A stretch of DNA of 30,900 nucleotides. It comes from Candidatus Omnitrophota bacterium (GTDB taxonomy: Bacteria > Omnitrophota > Gorgyraeia > 1-14-0-20-64-10). The stretch lies in the NCBI GenBank assembly GCA_023248095.1, contig JAHFFF010000003.1:1-30900 (forward strand). Direction: 5' to 3'. Both the position numbers and the translations under genes were made by a program. Numbering within the stretch: position 1 is the first letter of the stretch; each line of letters begins with the position of its first letter. Shown here piece by piece: positions 14,614-22,875 of this stretch. The notes under the pieces were generated by a model that was not told the origin of the DNA, did not search any database, and saw nothing but the letters and a program-made list of their open reading frames with translations.

Positions 14614-15616
14614 GAGCGTGATCCCCCACTTGCACGTTCAACCGCTGATATCCTCCCGGATTCATCCTGAACCTCCCGCCTGTGATCCTCCCGTGAATCA
14701 CAACCGCGCGGAAGCCTCCCCCTTCTTCCGTTCCGACCAGATGCTGACCCTCCACCCTCATTCTACTCTCTTTCTCAAGAGGAGACAGATCCAGCCGCAG
14801 GCAGGCGGTCCGCCGAACCAATGCAATCTTGCGCAGCGGAGCCGAATAGTAGGGCCCGCCGTCGAACGGCTCCACCTGCGGGATCCGATGGAATCCTACC
14901 CGCTCTGCCAGATGAGCGGCTCCCTGTGCGCTCGGATGGATGGCTCCGATGGCCCGCTGAACCGGTTTCGGCAGAAGGGCGCAATAGATCGGCTCGCTCG
15001 GGAGAAGAGTGCAGATAAATTCCTTGTTCGTCACGCTCAGCCGATCGGCACGCGCGTACGGCAAACCGGTAAAGACCCGCCCGACCGCCTCCCAAAAAGG
15101 GCTCCTGCCGCCGGCCCCCATCGCTCCTCGGTACTCGATCAAGACGTTCCTCTCGAAACGTTCCGGGTGCATCGCCATATAGAGGAAGCGAGCGTAGGAG
15201 ATCTGCAGGCCGCATCGCTCAGGCAGCCTCCGGTACCTCGGCAAAACCACCAGTCCCCCCACCTCCGTGGGTCCATCCTCCGTGTATCCCATTCTCAAGA
15301 CGGGATGGGACCGGCGAATGCGCAGCGTCCGGCTTTGCTTGGTGATCGTCTCCTGCGCGAACCAAAGGTGGGGATGCCCCCGTGTCCCATGCTTGGCGAT
15401 GATGAGAGAGCAGCCCACGATCCTGCCAGCCTTTTCCAGGACAAACAGGTAGCGGGACTCGGCCTTCGGGAGACTGCCCGCAAAGGAATCCCGAGAGGTG
15501 TGAAGAAGCTGTCGGATGTACCCTTGATCCGCCGGCAGGTTGTAGGAATCCAACAGCCTCGCCAAGGAGTAAACGCCCGAAAAATCGGCCGGTCCCGCCT
15601 GCCGGATTAAAAACAT
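14591..15616 (-). CDS. astA: arginine N-succinyltransferase
   Basis: First step of the AST route: succinyl-CoA plus L-arginine gives N2-succinylarginine. The 341-aa length equals that of known AstA proteins. It opens with MFLIRQAGPADFSGVYSLAR and shows SLPKAESRYLFVLE, a GNAT-fold core, EVGGLVVLPRYRR, SYARFLYMAMHPERF, EYRGAMGAGGRSPFWEAVGR, HPSAQGAAHLAERVGF and EPFDGGPYY. The frame is open to 16006, but that extension lies inside the M20 gene and is Gly/Pro-rich shadow sequence; the ATG at 15616 matches the family start. It overlaps the M20 gene by 10 nt and astD by 23 nt. Confidence 0.93.
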   Translation of the reverse strand: MFLIRQAGPADFSGVYSLARLLDSYNLPADQGYIRQLLHTSRDSFAGSLPKAESRYLFVLEKAGRIVGCSLIIAKHGTRGHPHLWFAQETITKQSRTLRIRRSHPVLRMGYTEDGPTEVGGLVVLPRYRRLPERCGLQISYARFLYMAMHPERFERNVLIEYRGAMGAGGRSPFWEAVGRVFTGLPYARADRLSVTNKEFICTLLPSEPIYCALLPKPVQRAIGAIHPSAQGAAHLAERVGFHRIPQVEPFDGGPYYSAPLRKIALVRRTACLRLDLSPLEKESRMRVEGQHLVGTEEGGGFRAVVIHGRITGGRFRMNPGGYQRLNVQVGDHAHVCALSR

Positions 15617-17025
15617 GTCCGCTCCAAGAATTCCTGGTAAAAACGGATGGCCGCCTTGAGCTGTTTGGCGGAGATCGACTCGTTGGGCCGGTGGATGTTC
15701 CCTGCCGCCCGGCCCGGTCCGATCACCACCGAAGGGATCCCCACCCGGCTGTACAACCCCGCCTCGGAACAGCCTGCCTTGGCCGCTAAGCGGACCGGGA
15801 TCTTGGCCGCCCGCAAGGCCGCACGGGCCTGGCGGATCAGGGATTCCTTGCCGTCCGTTTCCAGCGCCGGATTGTCCCGCTCCAGCCGGAACTGCCAGGT
15901 CGGGCCCGGGTGCCCCAATCGCTTCCACAATTTTCCCTCGAGACCCTTCACGACCTTCTGGATCGACTGGCCCGGGAGCGAACGCAGATCGAAGGTGAGG
16001 GCCCATCCCTCCTTCCCTTCCTTTAACTGAGTCGCGTTCCAGGTCAGATGGGGGGGATCAAACGCACGATCCTGAATCTTCTGCAGGGGAGCCATGAGCG
16101 GCTCGATCGTTTGGAGGGACCAGACCACCTCCTCCCAAGGCAAGGTTCCGTACCAGCCCGCAGGCACCCGCTCGACGCGAATCTTTTGTTGGGGGCTGGT
16201 GCGGAACACAACCTTCGGCCGATCCGGTAGGCAAAAGCGGATCCGGGCAGAGGCGGGAATCATGTTGTGGCCCTCGCCCCCCTCCCAGGAGAGGACTGCC
16301 ACCTTACCGAATTTCTTCTGGAGCTCCTGGAGGAAGCGCACACTCAGGCCGATGGCGTTGACTCCCAGATGAGGTGTGCTGGAGTGACTGGCCTGCCCCT
16401 GAAAGGTGACTTCATAGACCCATTGTTCCGAGTTCGGCCGGAAGAGCCCGCGCGTGCGAAAGGTGATCTCCACGACTGCCAACCCCTTGTGCCGGGTCAC
16501 CAACGCCAGATCCGACGGCTCACCCACCAGGGCCATCTTCGGACGGGCCAAATCCCCCTGGCAAAAACGGGCAGCGCCCCTCAGCCCGGACTCTTCGCCG
16601 AAGGTTCCCGCCAGCAGCACCGGTCGCTTCATCTCGGACCGCTTGAGGCGGCTCACCGCCAGCAGCTTGCACAATAAATCCAGTTTGGTATCCGCGACGC
16701 CGAGCCCGGTCCATCTGTCCCCGCGAACCGTCAGCCTCCAGGGATCCCCTCCAGCCTTGGTCCAGAGGCGAGGATCTCCCGGCGCTACGGTATCCAGGTG
16801 CGTCGTCAGAAGAAGAGGATCCTTCCCCTTTCCAATCCAGCCGATGACATTCATGAAGAGGGTTTCTCCCGTCCGGCTCTCTTGGTAGGAGACCTCCAGG
16901 CCCAGCTTTCGGAATAGGCTTCCCACGTACACCGCACACTCCGCGTTGCTTTCCCAGGTGACGGTGTTGAAGCGGATCAGCCGCTTGGCTTCGCCGGCTA
17001 AATCAAACGGGATGGGGGCGGCCAT
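15607..17025 (-). CDS. M20 family metallohydrolase (ArgE/DapE-like), candidate N-succinylglutamate desuccinylase
   Basis: A 472-aa zinc-dependent amidohydrolase. Metal ligands appear intact: LLTTHLDTVAPGD (HxD), GLGVADTK (bridging Asp), GTFGEESGLRG (Glu-Glu), VGEPSDL and the C-terminal GNIHRPNES (His). A dimerisation lid domain is present around QASHSSTPHLGVNA. The family deacylates N-acyl amino acids such as N-acetylornithine and N-succinyl-diaminopimelate. It overlaps astA by 10 nt, which makes a succinylated intermediate of arginine breakdown a likely substrate; it could take the place of AstE (an M14-like enzyme), which is not seen here. Desuccinylation of succinylornithine or a peptidase role are alternatives. 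It starts at ATG 17025 inside the end of the upstream gene. Confidence 0.88.
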   Translation of the reverse strand: MAAPIPFDLAGEAKRLIRFNTVTWESNAECAVYVGSLFRKLGLEVSYQESRTGETLFMNVIGWIGKGKDPLLLTTHLDTVAPGDPRLWTKAGGDPWRLTVRGDRWTGLGVADTKLDLLCKLLAVSRLKRSEMKRPVLLAGTFGEESGLRGAARFCQGDLARPKMALVGEPSDLALVTRHKGLAVVEITFRTRGLFRPNSEQWVYEVTFQGQASHSSTPHLGVNAIGLSVRFLQELQKKFGKVAVLSWEGGEGHNMIPASARIRFCLPDRPKVVFRTSPQQKIRVERVPAGWYGTLPWEEVVWSLQTIEPLMAPLQKIQDRAFDPPHLTWNATQLKEGKEGWALTFDLRSLPGQSIQKVVKGLEGKLWKRLGHPGPTWQFRLERDNPALETDGKESLIRQARAALRAAKIPVRLAAKAGCSEAGLYSRVGIPSVVIGPGRAAGNIHRPNESISAKQLKAAIRFYQEFLERTCF

Positions 17026-17627
17026 ACTTCACTCATCATGCCATCGACTCCGAGGCGAGCGTATCGTTTTAGGTCCGATGACGTGCGGACGGTCCAGACG
17101 ACGATCTGCAGGCCGGCCTGATGGACCCAATCGACGGTCTGCCGGTTCACCCAGCGCCTGTAACCGACAAAACCGGTGAGCCTCATTCGGTGCGCCTGTG
17201 CAATGGCCTTGCGCGTGATGGGAACGCGGAATCCGGTCACCCGGAAAAGGGGATGCTGCGGCAGCAGCTTCCGCCACCGGCGAAGGGATGCATCGTGGCC
17301 GGCCAGAAGAACGGTTTGGTGCAACCAGCCTGATCTTTTCACGATTTGGGCCAATTCCTCCTCGTAAGAACCCTGCTTCACATCGAGGAACGCCTTCACC
17401 CGTCTGGAGCGGCACAGGGCCAGGGCCTCGGAAACCTGCGGAATCGACTTCGGGAGATCAGTTGCGCGACCCGGCATCGGATCGTGAAGAACCACCCACA
17501 CCCCATCGGCGGTGCGGCGAACGTCCATCTCCACCGCCCGAGCACCCCGGGCGATGGCCTGCCGAAATGAGGCCAGCGTATTCTCCGGTGCATGCCTCGG
17601 ATCTCCACGATGGGCGACGAGCCACAC
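16998..17627 (-). CDS. glycerophosphodiester phosphodiesterase family protein
   Basis: A 209-aa GDPD-type TIM-barrel hydrolase. The active-site pattern is clear: VAHRGDPRHAPENTLASF, VEMDVRRTADGVWVVLHDP, then KAFLDVKQ and the C-terminal LGVDGMMSEVWPP. These enzymes cleave deacylated phospholipid headgroups to glycerol-3-phosphate and alcohol. There is no signal peptide, so it is cytoplasmic, and it is shorter than the E. coli UgpQ (about 247 aa). The start is GTG at 17627, directly before the conserved AHRG. Its last 28 nt overlap the M20 gene. Whether it shares more than transcription with the AST genes is unclear. Confidence 0.9.
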   Translation of the reverse strand: MWLVAHRGDPRHAPENTLASFRQAIARGARAVEMDVRRTADGVWVVLHDPMPGRATDLPKSIPQVSEALALCRSRRVKAFLDVKQGSYEEELAQIVKRSGWLHQTVLLAGHDASLRRWRKLLPQHPLFRVTGFRVPITRKAIAQAHRMRLTGFVGYRRWVNRQTVDWVHQAGLQIVVWTVRTSSDLKRYARLGVDGMMSEVWPPPSRLI

Positions 17628-17633
17628 GCCACC

Positions 17634-17643
17634 ATGATATCAT
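17634..17643. promoter_or_regulatory. short palindrome between divergent GDPD and alpha/beta hydrolase genes
   Basis: A perfect 10-bp palindrome, ATGATATCAT, occupies the centre of the 23-bp gap between the divergent GTG at 17627 and ATG at 17651. The gap is too short for two full promoters, so promoter elements must reach into the genes. Confidence 0.3.
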
Positions 17644-17650
17644 AATCTTC

Positions 17651-18685
17651 ATGTTCAGCTATCCAAGGGAGGATGGGAGGCACTCGCCACGGGTCCTGTC
17701 GTCGGGCAGCCCGACACCACCCGTGGCTGTTCCCAAACTTTGGGCATTGGCCTTGGCTGTCATGCTGGTTGGATGCGGTACACTTCCCGTTCCTCTGCGG
17801 GCAACCTCCCCGCAACCTCTCGCCCCGGAATTGGCCGGCGCTTACGACTATCCACAACTGCCGCTGAAGGCTGTCGGGGAATCTACGCAGAGCCGTTCCG
17901 GCTACTCCTTCCATAGACTGCAACTGACCGGACCGGACCCCATGAAACCGATTCGCATCGATTGGTACAAGCCAAATCGATCAGTCCGTTGCCCGGCAAT
18001 CCTCATGTCGCCGATCCTGGCCGGGAATGACCTTTTCGTTCGGGAATTCGCCGCGTTCTACGCTGCGCGAGGGCTGCACGCCGTGATCGTCTACCGCCAG
18101 AAGGAGGTCTTCTCGGCGGATCGCCCGCTGCAGGACGTGGAAACCCACCTGCGGGAAACGGTGGTGGAGCTGCGGCGCGCCTTGGACTGGATGGAAACGG
18201 AGGAATCGATCGATTCTCAGCGCATCGGCACCTTCTCCATCAGCCTGGGAGCCATGCTCACCTCTGTTTTGGCCGCCGTCGAACCCCGCGTGCGCTGCTC
18301 CGTTCTGGGCCTGCCGGCCGGTCATCTGCCGGAGATCATCATGACCTCCCAGGATAAGGGGATCCGGAAGAGGCGCAGGGCCTATTTAGAAAAGCATGGG
18401 TGGAGCAAGCAACAGGCGTTGGAAGAATTAAAAAGGGTTGTTCGCACCGAACCGCTGAATTTTGCCGGTACGGTGGACCCAAGGAAGGTACTGATCATCG
18501 TGGGGCTATTCGATCGGGTGCTGGGATTCCGCCGATCGCTGAACCTTTGGCGGGCCATGGGCCGGCCTCGCTTGATCCTGCTGCCGACCGGGCATTACAG
18601 CGCTTATCTTGCCACCCCGTACCTGAAGCTGGTCACCTACTCGTTCTTGAGACGAGAACTGAACAAATCCCCCAGATCCACCTGA
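17651..18685 (+). CDS. alpha/beta hydrolase, probable lipoprotein
   Basis: A 344-aa protein with an N-terminal export signal ending in a lipobox (LALAVMLVGC). The rest is an alpha/beta hydrolase: nucleophile Ser in GTFSISLGAML (the elbow is S-x-S-x-G rather than G-x-S-x-G), acid Asp in IIVGLFDRVLG, and His in LPTGHYSAYL. Its substrate is unknown; ester or amide hydrolysis at the outer membrane is the reasonable guess. The frame continues upstream to 17288, but that part opposes the GDPD gene; the ATG at 17651 gives a sensible signal peptide after about 20 polar residues. Its 3' end overlaps the convergent C45 gene by 49 nt. Confidence 0.78.
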   Translation: MFSYPREDGRHSPRVLSSGSPTPPVAVPKLWALALAVMLVGCGTLPVPLRATSPQPLAPELAGAYDYPQLPLKAVGESTQSRSGYSFHRLQLTGPDPMKPIRIDWYKPNRSVRCPAILMSPILAGNDLFVREFAAFYAARGLHAVIVYRQKEVFSADRPLQDVETHLRETVVELRRALDWMETEESIDSQRIGTFSISLGAMLTSVLAAVEPRVRCSVLGLPAGHLPEIIMTSQDKGIRKRRRAYLEKHGWSKQQALEELKRVVRTEPLNFAGTVDPRKVLIIVGLFDRVLGFRRSLNLWRAMGRPRLILLPTGHYSAYLATPYLKLVTYSFLRRELNKSPRST

Positions 18686-19890
18686 AGGTAACGGCGGCTT
18701 GCCGCCGGATGGTGACCCGAGGCATTGGCGACCCACATCTGAGGATAGGCGTAGACGACGCTTTGGATATTGTTGGCAGGTGCAACCGCCCGGGCGATGG
18801 CCATCGCCACCTCAGGATCGAGGACTCCTTGAAACTTGAGCAGGAGCGACCCTTGCCCGCAGTAACGGACCTCGTACGCGCTGGATCCCCGCGGAGATTC
18901 CAAGCCAGGCAGGGATGGCTTTCCATTCGAGGCCAGTTGAAGGTTCCGCACCTCCGGATCCAAGGCCCAATCGGAGCGGAAGATGGCGTTGGGCACATGC
19001 AGGCCGAAGGGGACCGTCGGCTCCTGGTCCATCCGAAAAACGGCACAGCGACTTCGGGTCGTTTCCAGCGCCGCGGCGCTCTTGCCCTTGGCGTCCCCAA
19101 AGAGGTAGTTGTAGCCCCCGGTCCGCGGGCCCGACTGCACAATCTCGACCGCCTTATCCAGATCGTCTGCCTCCTCCAGAACCCGACGCAACAGGAACGG
19201 CATCGGAATTCCCTGCAGGCTCGCATCCACCGTCCTCGCACCGATCTCGCCGACGGAGATCCCCTGCTGATTGATCCCGGTGATCACGCCGATGAATCCC
19301 AACCAGCCGACGTTGACGAACGGATGGCCGCCCTTCGGCTCATAAACCATCAGGGCGGCGTAACTTTGCACGCCGGATTGAATCGCCCAGTCCAGATTCC
19401 GAATGTGAATGAACCGCCCGTCGCGAGTGGCGGTGCCGGACGCCGCAAAGCTTGCGCAGGTCGCGGAGGTTAAATCCGGCAATGCGTGAATCCTCTGCAG
19501 CGTCTTCAGCGGAATCCCGGAGCCATCCGCCAAGCCCTGCATCTCCTCCAGGATATGGGCCGGCACAAACGGTTCCATCTGGCCCCAGGCCCGATCCAAC
19601 CTTTTTCGAACCATCCAACGTCCCAGGCCGGGAATGCCTGCCTGCCGATCCGCAAAGGCCATGATATTCTTCACGGAGGCCTGCACCTGCGCCCGCAGCA
19701 GCGACCCATGCTGGTAGCCCATGTCGTAGGGGGATCCCTGTAGACGAATCACCGGTAAATCCCCGATCCATTGCAGCTCTCCGGAAGGGACGGTGGCCAA
19801 GATCGGGATCGGTTTCCCGGGGACAGAGGCGCACCCGGTGATAAGAAACAGCGAAGTGACAGCCACGAGAAGGAACCTATTTCCTTGCAC
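18637..19890 (-). CDS. C45-family autoproteolytic acyltransferase/hydrolase, lipoprotein
   Basis: A 417-aa N-terminal-nucleophile hydrolase of the acyl-CoA:6-APA acyltransferase/peptidase C45 kind. The lipobox is in TSLFLITGCASVPG. The mature domain starts as QGSPYDMGYQHGSLL; the expected self-cleavage site and nucleophile Cys lie in TSATCASFAASGTATRDGR, followed by FIHIRNLDW and, further on, INQQGISVGEIG. Relatives cleave or transfer N-acyl groups of amino acids, penicillins or N-acylethanolamines. It starts at a GTG (19890) inside the last codons of the frameshifted ceramidase-like gene, so expression is coupled to it. Both encode exported N-acyl-amide hydrolases. Confidence 0.85.
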   Translation of the reverse strand: MQGNRFLLVAVTSLFLITGCASVPGKPIPILATVPSGELQWIGDLPVIRLQGSPYDMGYQHGSLLRAQVQASVKNIMAFADRQAGIPGLGRWMVRKRLDRAWGQMEPFVPAHILEEMQGLADGSGIPLKTLQRIHALPDLTSATCASFAASGTATRDGRFIHIRNLDWAIQSGVQSYAALMVYEPKGGHPFVNVGWLGFIGVITGINQQGISVGEIGARTVDASLQGIPMPFLLRRVLEEADDLDKAVEIVQSGPRTGGYNYLFGDAKGKSAAALETTRSRCAVFRMDQEPTVPFGLHVPNAIFRSDWALDPEVRNLQLASNGKPSLPGLESPRGSSAYEVRYCGQGSLLLKFQGVLDPEVAMAIARAVAPANNIQSVVYAYPQMWVANASGHHPAASRRYLQVDLGDLFSSRLKNE

Positions 19891-21195
19891 GTTTGCTCTT
19901 ATAGAGGCTGCCCAGCAACCGAAGATCTTGAACCATCAAGTTCCCGAAGTTAGGGCCGTACCAAGTCATCGAGGCCTCGTACGAACCTGCCCGGTACTGT
20001 TCCGACGTCACGGCAAACCCCAGGTAACCGTTGGCGTATCCGAACAGGAGCGGACGAAGGCCCTGCTCGGTGAAGCGTTGCTTGAGCCGTATCCCCAACT
20101 GCGCCGTCATCTCAGCCGGAAGGGGAACCAGCACCAGATCCTCCAAGCCTGCCGCATCAACTGACCAATCTCCGAAGGGATCGGAATGGGGCCCAGGCGA
20201 ATCTGCGCGGGCGGAAGCTGGAACCATCCGCCCCAAGCCGATAGATCCGCCTTGGCATGGGCCTCGATCCGGCTGATCAGCGCCGTCGTCCCTTCCGCCA
20301 ACAATCTTCCGAAACGCTCGATTCGCTCATCGGGAACATTTCCCAGCGTGTCTCGAGGCCGGACATCGCCCGCGGCCCCATTGATAAACAGACAGACCGC
20401 TCCCGGATAAGTCACCTCGATGAGTCGGCACAGTTCGCCCGGGAAATCGGCGCTGAACCTGAAATCCCGTGAATCCATCAAGGTCGCGCGAACCGCCGCG
20501 CTGACCAAGACCGCATTGGGATGTCTGTCTTGGCCTTCCAATAAAAGAACCGCCACGCTGGGATCGACCAAGCCTCCCGGGGTGGCGCGGTTCTCCACCG
20601 ACCCTTGCAGAAGCTGTTCGTCTGATGCCATCCCCCAGGTCACCGGCTTCCGGTTTTCCACCGCTTGCTTCACAGCCCAACGCAGCCTGGCCGCGATTCC
20701 CTCCTCGATCTTGGCGTTGTAGGCACCGAATACCTGCTCGTACAGGAAACCCTTGACGATCGCGCCTGTCCCTGAATGGGTGTGCGTGGTGGTCAGGATG
20801 ATCGCCTGCCGGGGAATCTTCTGTTCGGCTGCAATCGCCTGCAGGATCCTCTCCGCCAACGGGCTGGGAAAGGCCCACAGGTCCGCCGAGACGATCACCA
20901 CCGTATCCTCTCCATCACTGAGGGCCACCGCACGCACGTACAAGGGATCCCGAATTCCGGTGGAGGGTTTCCCGCGGCGCTGACTGTAGCCTGCCAAGGG
21001 AGTCCCCACGGGCGGCGTAATCTCCACCCTGGCCGCTCCTGCTGTCAGCGAGGTGGACGCCTTCATGCGGATCTGCCTCCCGACCCGCTCCATCACCGAG
21101 GAAGCGGGAGTGGTCGATGGATGGAGGAGGGTGCACCCCGCAAAGATCGCCAGCAGGATGCAAAGGGCCGATCGGGAATAACTCCTGGGATTCAT
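19877..21195 (-). pseudogene. neutral/alkaline ceramidase-like lipoprotein, interrupted by a frameshift
   Basis: The 5' part (21195 to about 20160) encodes a lipoprotein signal (ILLAIFAGC) and the neutral ceramidase N-terminal domain: GAARVEITPPVGTPLAGYSQR, IVSADLWAFP, the zinc-site TTTHTHSGTG and INGAAGDVRPR. Family-like sequence then stops at PIPIPSEIG and the frame ends at 20107 after unrelated residues. The expected C-terminal half continues in another frame: AAGLEDLVLVPLPAEMTAQLG, LLFGYANGYLGFAVTSEQY, GSYEASMTWYGPNFG, to a stop at 19877. The frames join between about 20130 and 20185 if one base is missing (or two are extra). This is either a real disruption or a sequence error. No slippery heptamer was seen. 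The ATG at 21195 follows queF by a few bases. Confidence 0.8.
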
Positions 21196-21199
21196 CAAA

Positions 21200-21583
21200 T
21201 CAGGATCTCTTTTTGGGGTAATGCGCCTCGACGACCGTCTTGAGCCCGCCGCGCACGTTGAATTCGCCCGTCACCACCGCCCACGCTGGCGACACCGCCG
21301 TCACAAAATCTTTGAGGATGCGATTGACCGCGTTCTCCTGAAAGATGCCGACGTTGCGGTAGCCGTTCACGTAGTACTTCAGGGACTTGAGTTCCACGCA
21401 CCATTTCCTTGGGCTGTAGCGAATCCGCACGATCCCAAAATCCGGCAGACCGGTCCGGGGGCAAACGGAGGTGAACTCGGAGATCTCGATGGTCACCTCG
21501 TAGCCCGGGTACTGGTTGGGCCAACACTCCAGGGTAGGTAGCTTGGTTCCGATTCCGGACTCGGCGTGTCGTTCGGTGTACAT
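21200..21583 (-). CDS. queF: NADPH-dependent 7-cyano-7-deazaguanine reductase (preQ1 synthase)
   Basis: Reduces preQ0 to preQ1 in queuosine synthesis; unimodular type, 127 aa. The thioimide-forming Cys41 (FTSVCPRTG) and proton donor Asp48 (LPDFG) are present, with the NADPH-site motif VELKSLKYYVNGYRNVG and Glu83 in IFQENAV. The ATG at 21583 has GGTGAG 6 nt upstream and lies 13 nt after the rlmI stop. The stop codon almost touches the start of the ceramidase-like gene. No other queuosine genes are in the window. Confidence 0.97.
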   Translation of the reverse strand: MYTERHAESGIGTKLPTLECWPNQYPGYEVTIEISEFTSVCPRTGLPDFGIVRIRYSPRKWCVELKSLKYYVNGYRNVGIFQENAVNRILKDFVTAVSPAWAVVTGEFNVRGGLKTVVEAHYPKKRS

Positions 21584-21596
21584 TCTATCTCACCCC

Positions 21597-22763
21597 CTAG
21601 ACGACTTCCAGGGCGACGCACTTGAGATAACGACTCTCCGGATGCGTCAGCACAACCGGATGATCGCGAGACTGGGCCCGGCTCTCCAGGAAGCGGACCG
21701 TCCGATGGGCGTCGCGGCTGGCCTCGCGCAAGATCTCCCCAAAGATCTCTTCGGTGATCAAATAGGAACAGGAGCAGGTGATCAGCACCCCGCCGGGATT
21801 GAGAAGCCTTAAGCCCCGCAGGTTGATCTCCCGATATCCCCGCCAGGCATCCCGGATCTCACCCCGGTTCTTCGCGAAGGCCGGCGGATCCAGGATGATA
21901 AGATCGAATTTGTCCCCTTGCTTCTCAAGTTCTCTCAGCCGGTCAAAGACGTTGGCCCGCTCCGCCTTGACCCGTACCTGTCCGTTCAATCGCAGATTCT
22001 CATTCAAACGTTCCACCGCTGCGGCGGAGTCCTCAATGGCCAACACCTCTTCCGCATTCTCCGCCACCTGCAAGCTGAATCCCCCCTGGTAGGCGAAGGC
22101 ATCCAGCACCCGTCCCCGCGCATAGCCCTTAGCCCAGAGTCGATTCTCCCTTTGATCCAGGTAAAATCCAGTCTTGTGGCCTTCCAGAACATCCACCCAG
22201 AACCGGCATTTCCCTTCCTGGATCTCTATACGTTCCGGCAATTTTCCGTGAATCAACCCCTTCTCCTGAGGAAGCCCCTCCAGCGCTCGAATGGAGGACT
22301 CGTTGCGAGCCACCACAGCGCAGGGCCGAACCTGCTCGACCAGGAGTTCCAGGATCATCGGCAACACCTTCTCGATCCCGAGGCTTAAGCTCTGCAGGAC
22401 CAGCACCTCCCCGTACCGATCCACGATCAGCCCTGGGAATCCGTCCGCCTCCGAAGAGATCAGCCGATAGGCGTTGGAATCCCGAACCACCCGCTGACGA
22501 AATGCCAGCGCCTGTTGGATCCGCCCCGCCCAAAAATTCCGGTCGATCGGCTCCTCCGCGTTGTCGGTCAACCAACGCAGGGTGATCTTTGAGGCGGGAT
22601 TGCAAAAGGCCTGCCCGAGGGGACGGCCATCCGCCGCTTTCACCTGGACGATCTGTCCGGCCGCAGATCCGTCGACCGCCTGCAGATCATCTCGGTAAAT
22701 CCAGGGGTGCCGGCTGCGATGCCACCGCTCCCCCTTCGCCGTCAGCATCACCTCACCTGCCAT
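21597..22763 (-). CDS. RlmI-type class I SAM-dependent rRNA (cytosine-C5) methyltransferase
   Basis: A 388-aa protein with an N-terminal PUA domain (residues 1-75; GQIVQVKAADGRPLGQAFCN), a middle domain (LIVDRYGEVLVLQSLS) and a Rossmann methyltransferase (VLDAFAYQGGFSLQ, LDPPAFAKNRGEI, LITCSCSYLI). The two Cys of TCSCS and the DPP motif fit m5C methyltransferases such as RlmI of 23S rRNA position 1962. RlmI against paralogue RlmK-like proteins cannot be separated fully by eye. It starts at ATG 22763 after a hairpin-containing gap and is followed by queF, so the pair forms an RNA-modification segment inside an envelope operon. Confidence 0.92.
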   Translation of the reverse strand: MAGEVMLTAKGERWHRSRHPWIYRDDLQAVDGSAAGQIVQVKAADGRPLGQAFCNPASKITLRWLTDNAEEPIDRNFWAGRIQQALAFRQRVVRDSNAYRLISSEADGFPGLIVDRYGEVLVLQSLSLGIEKVLPMILELLVEQVRPCAVVARNESSIRALEGLPQEKGLIHGKLPERIEIQEGKCRFWVDVLEGHKTGFYLDQRENRLWAKGYARGRVLDAFAYQGGFSLQVAENAEEVLAIEDSAAAVERLNENLRLNGQVRVKAERANVFDRLRELEKQGDKFDLIILDPPAFAKNRGEIRDAWRGYREINLRGLRLLNPGGVLITCSCSYLITEEIFGEILREASRDAHRTVRFLESRAQSRDHPVVLTHPESRYLKCVALEVV

Positions 22764-22782
22764 CGGACCTCCCGCATCTTTT

Positions 22783-22807
22783 CAGGACCACCCTCGGGGT
22801 GGTCCTG
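22783..22807. terminator. strong intergenic hairpin between ydbL-like gene and rlmI
   Basis: A perfect 11-bp inverted repeat, CAGGACCACCC and GGGTGGTCCTG, with a 3-nt loop, lies between the stop of the YnbE-YdbL gene (22876) and the rlmI ATG (22763). In the minus direction it is followed by AAAAG, not a U-tract, so it is not a classical intrinsic terminator; it could be an mRNA-stabilising, processing or factor-dependent element. In the plus direction no gene reads into it. Confidence 0.5.
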
Positions 22808-22875
22808 CACCTGCTCGGAGGTCACCGCTACCCTGCGATGGGGATGCACGGTGGCGCAGGAGTAGCGGAAACCAC

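Noticed and set aside
15617..16006. Apparent 130-residue N-terminal extension of AstA
   Set aside because: It overlaps the M20 gene on the same strand and is Gly/Pro/Arg-rich shadow sequence; AstA proteins begin at the ATG at 15616.
17288..17650. N-terminal extension of the alpha/beta hydrolase
   Set aside because: It is antisense to the GDPD gene; the ATG at 17651 gives a sensible lipoprotein signal.
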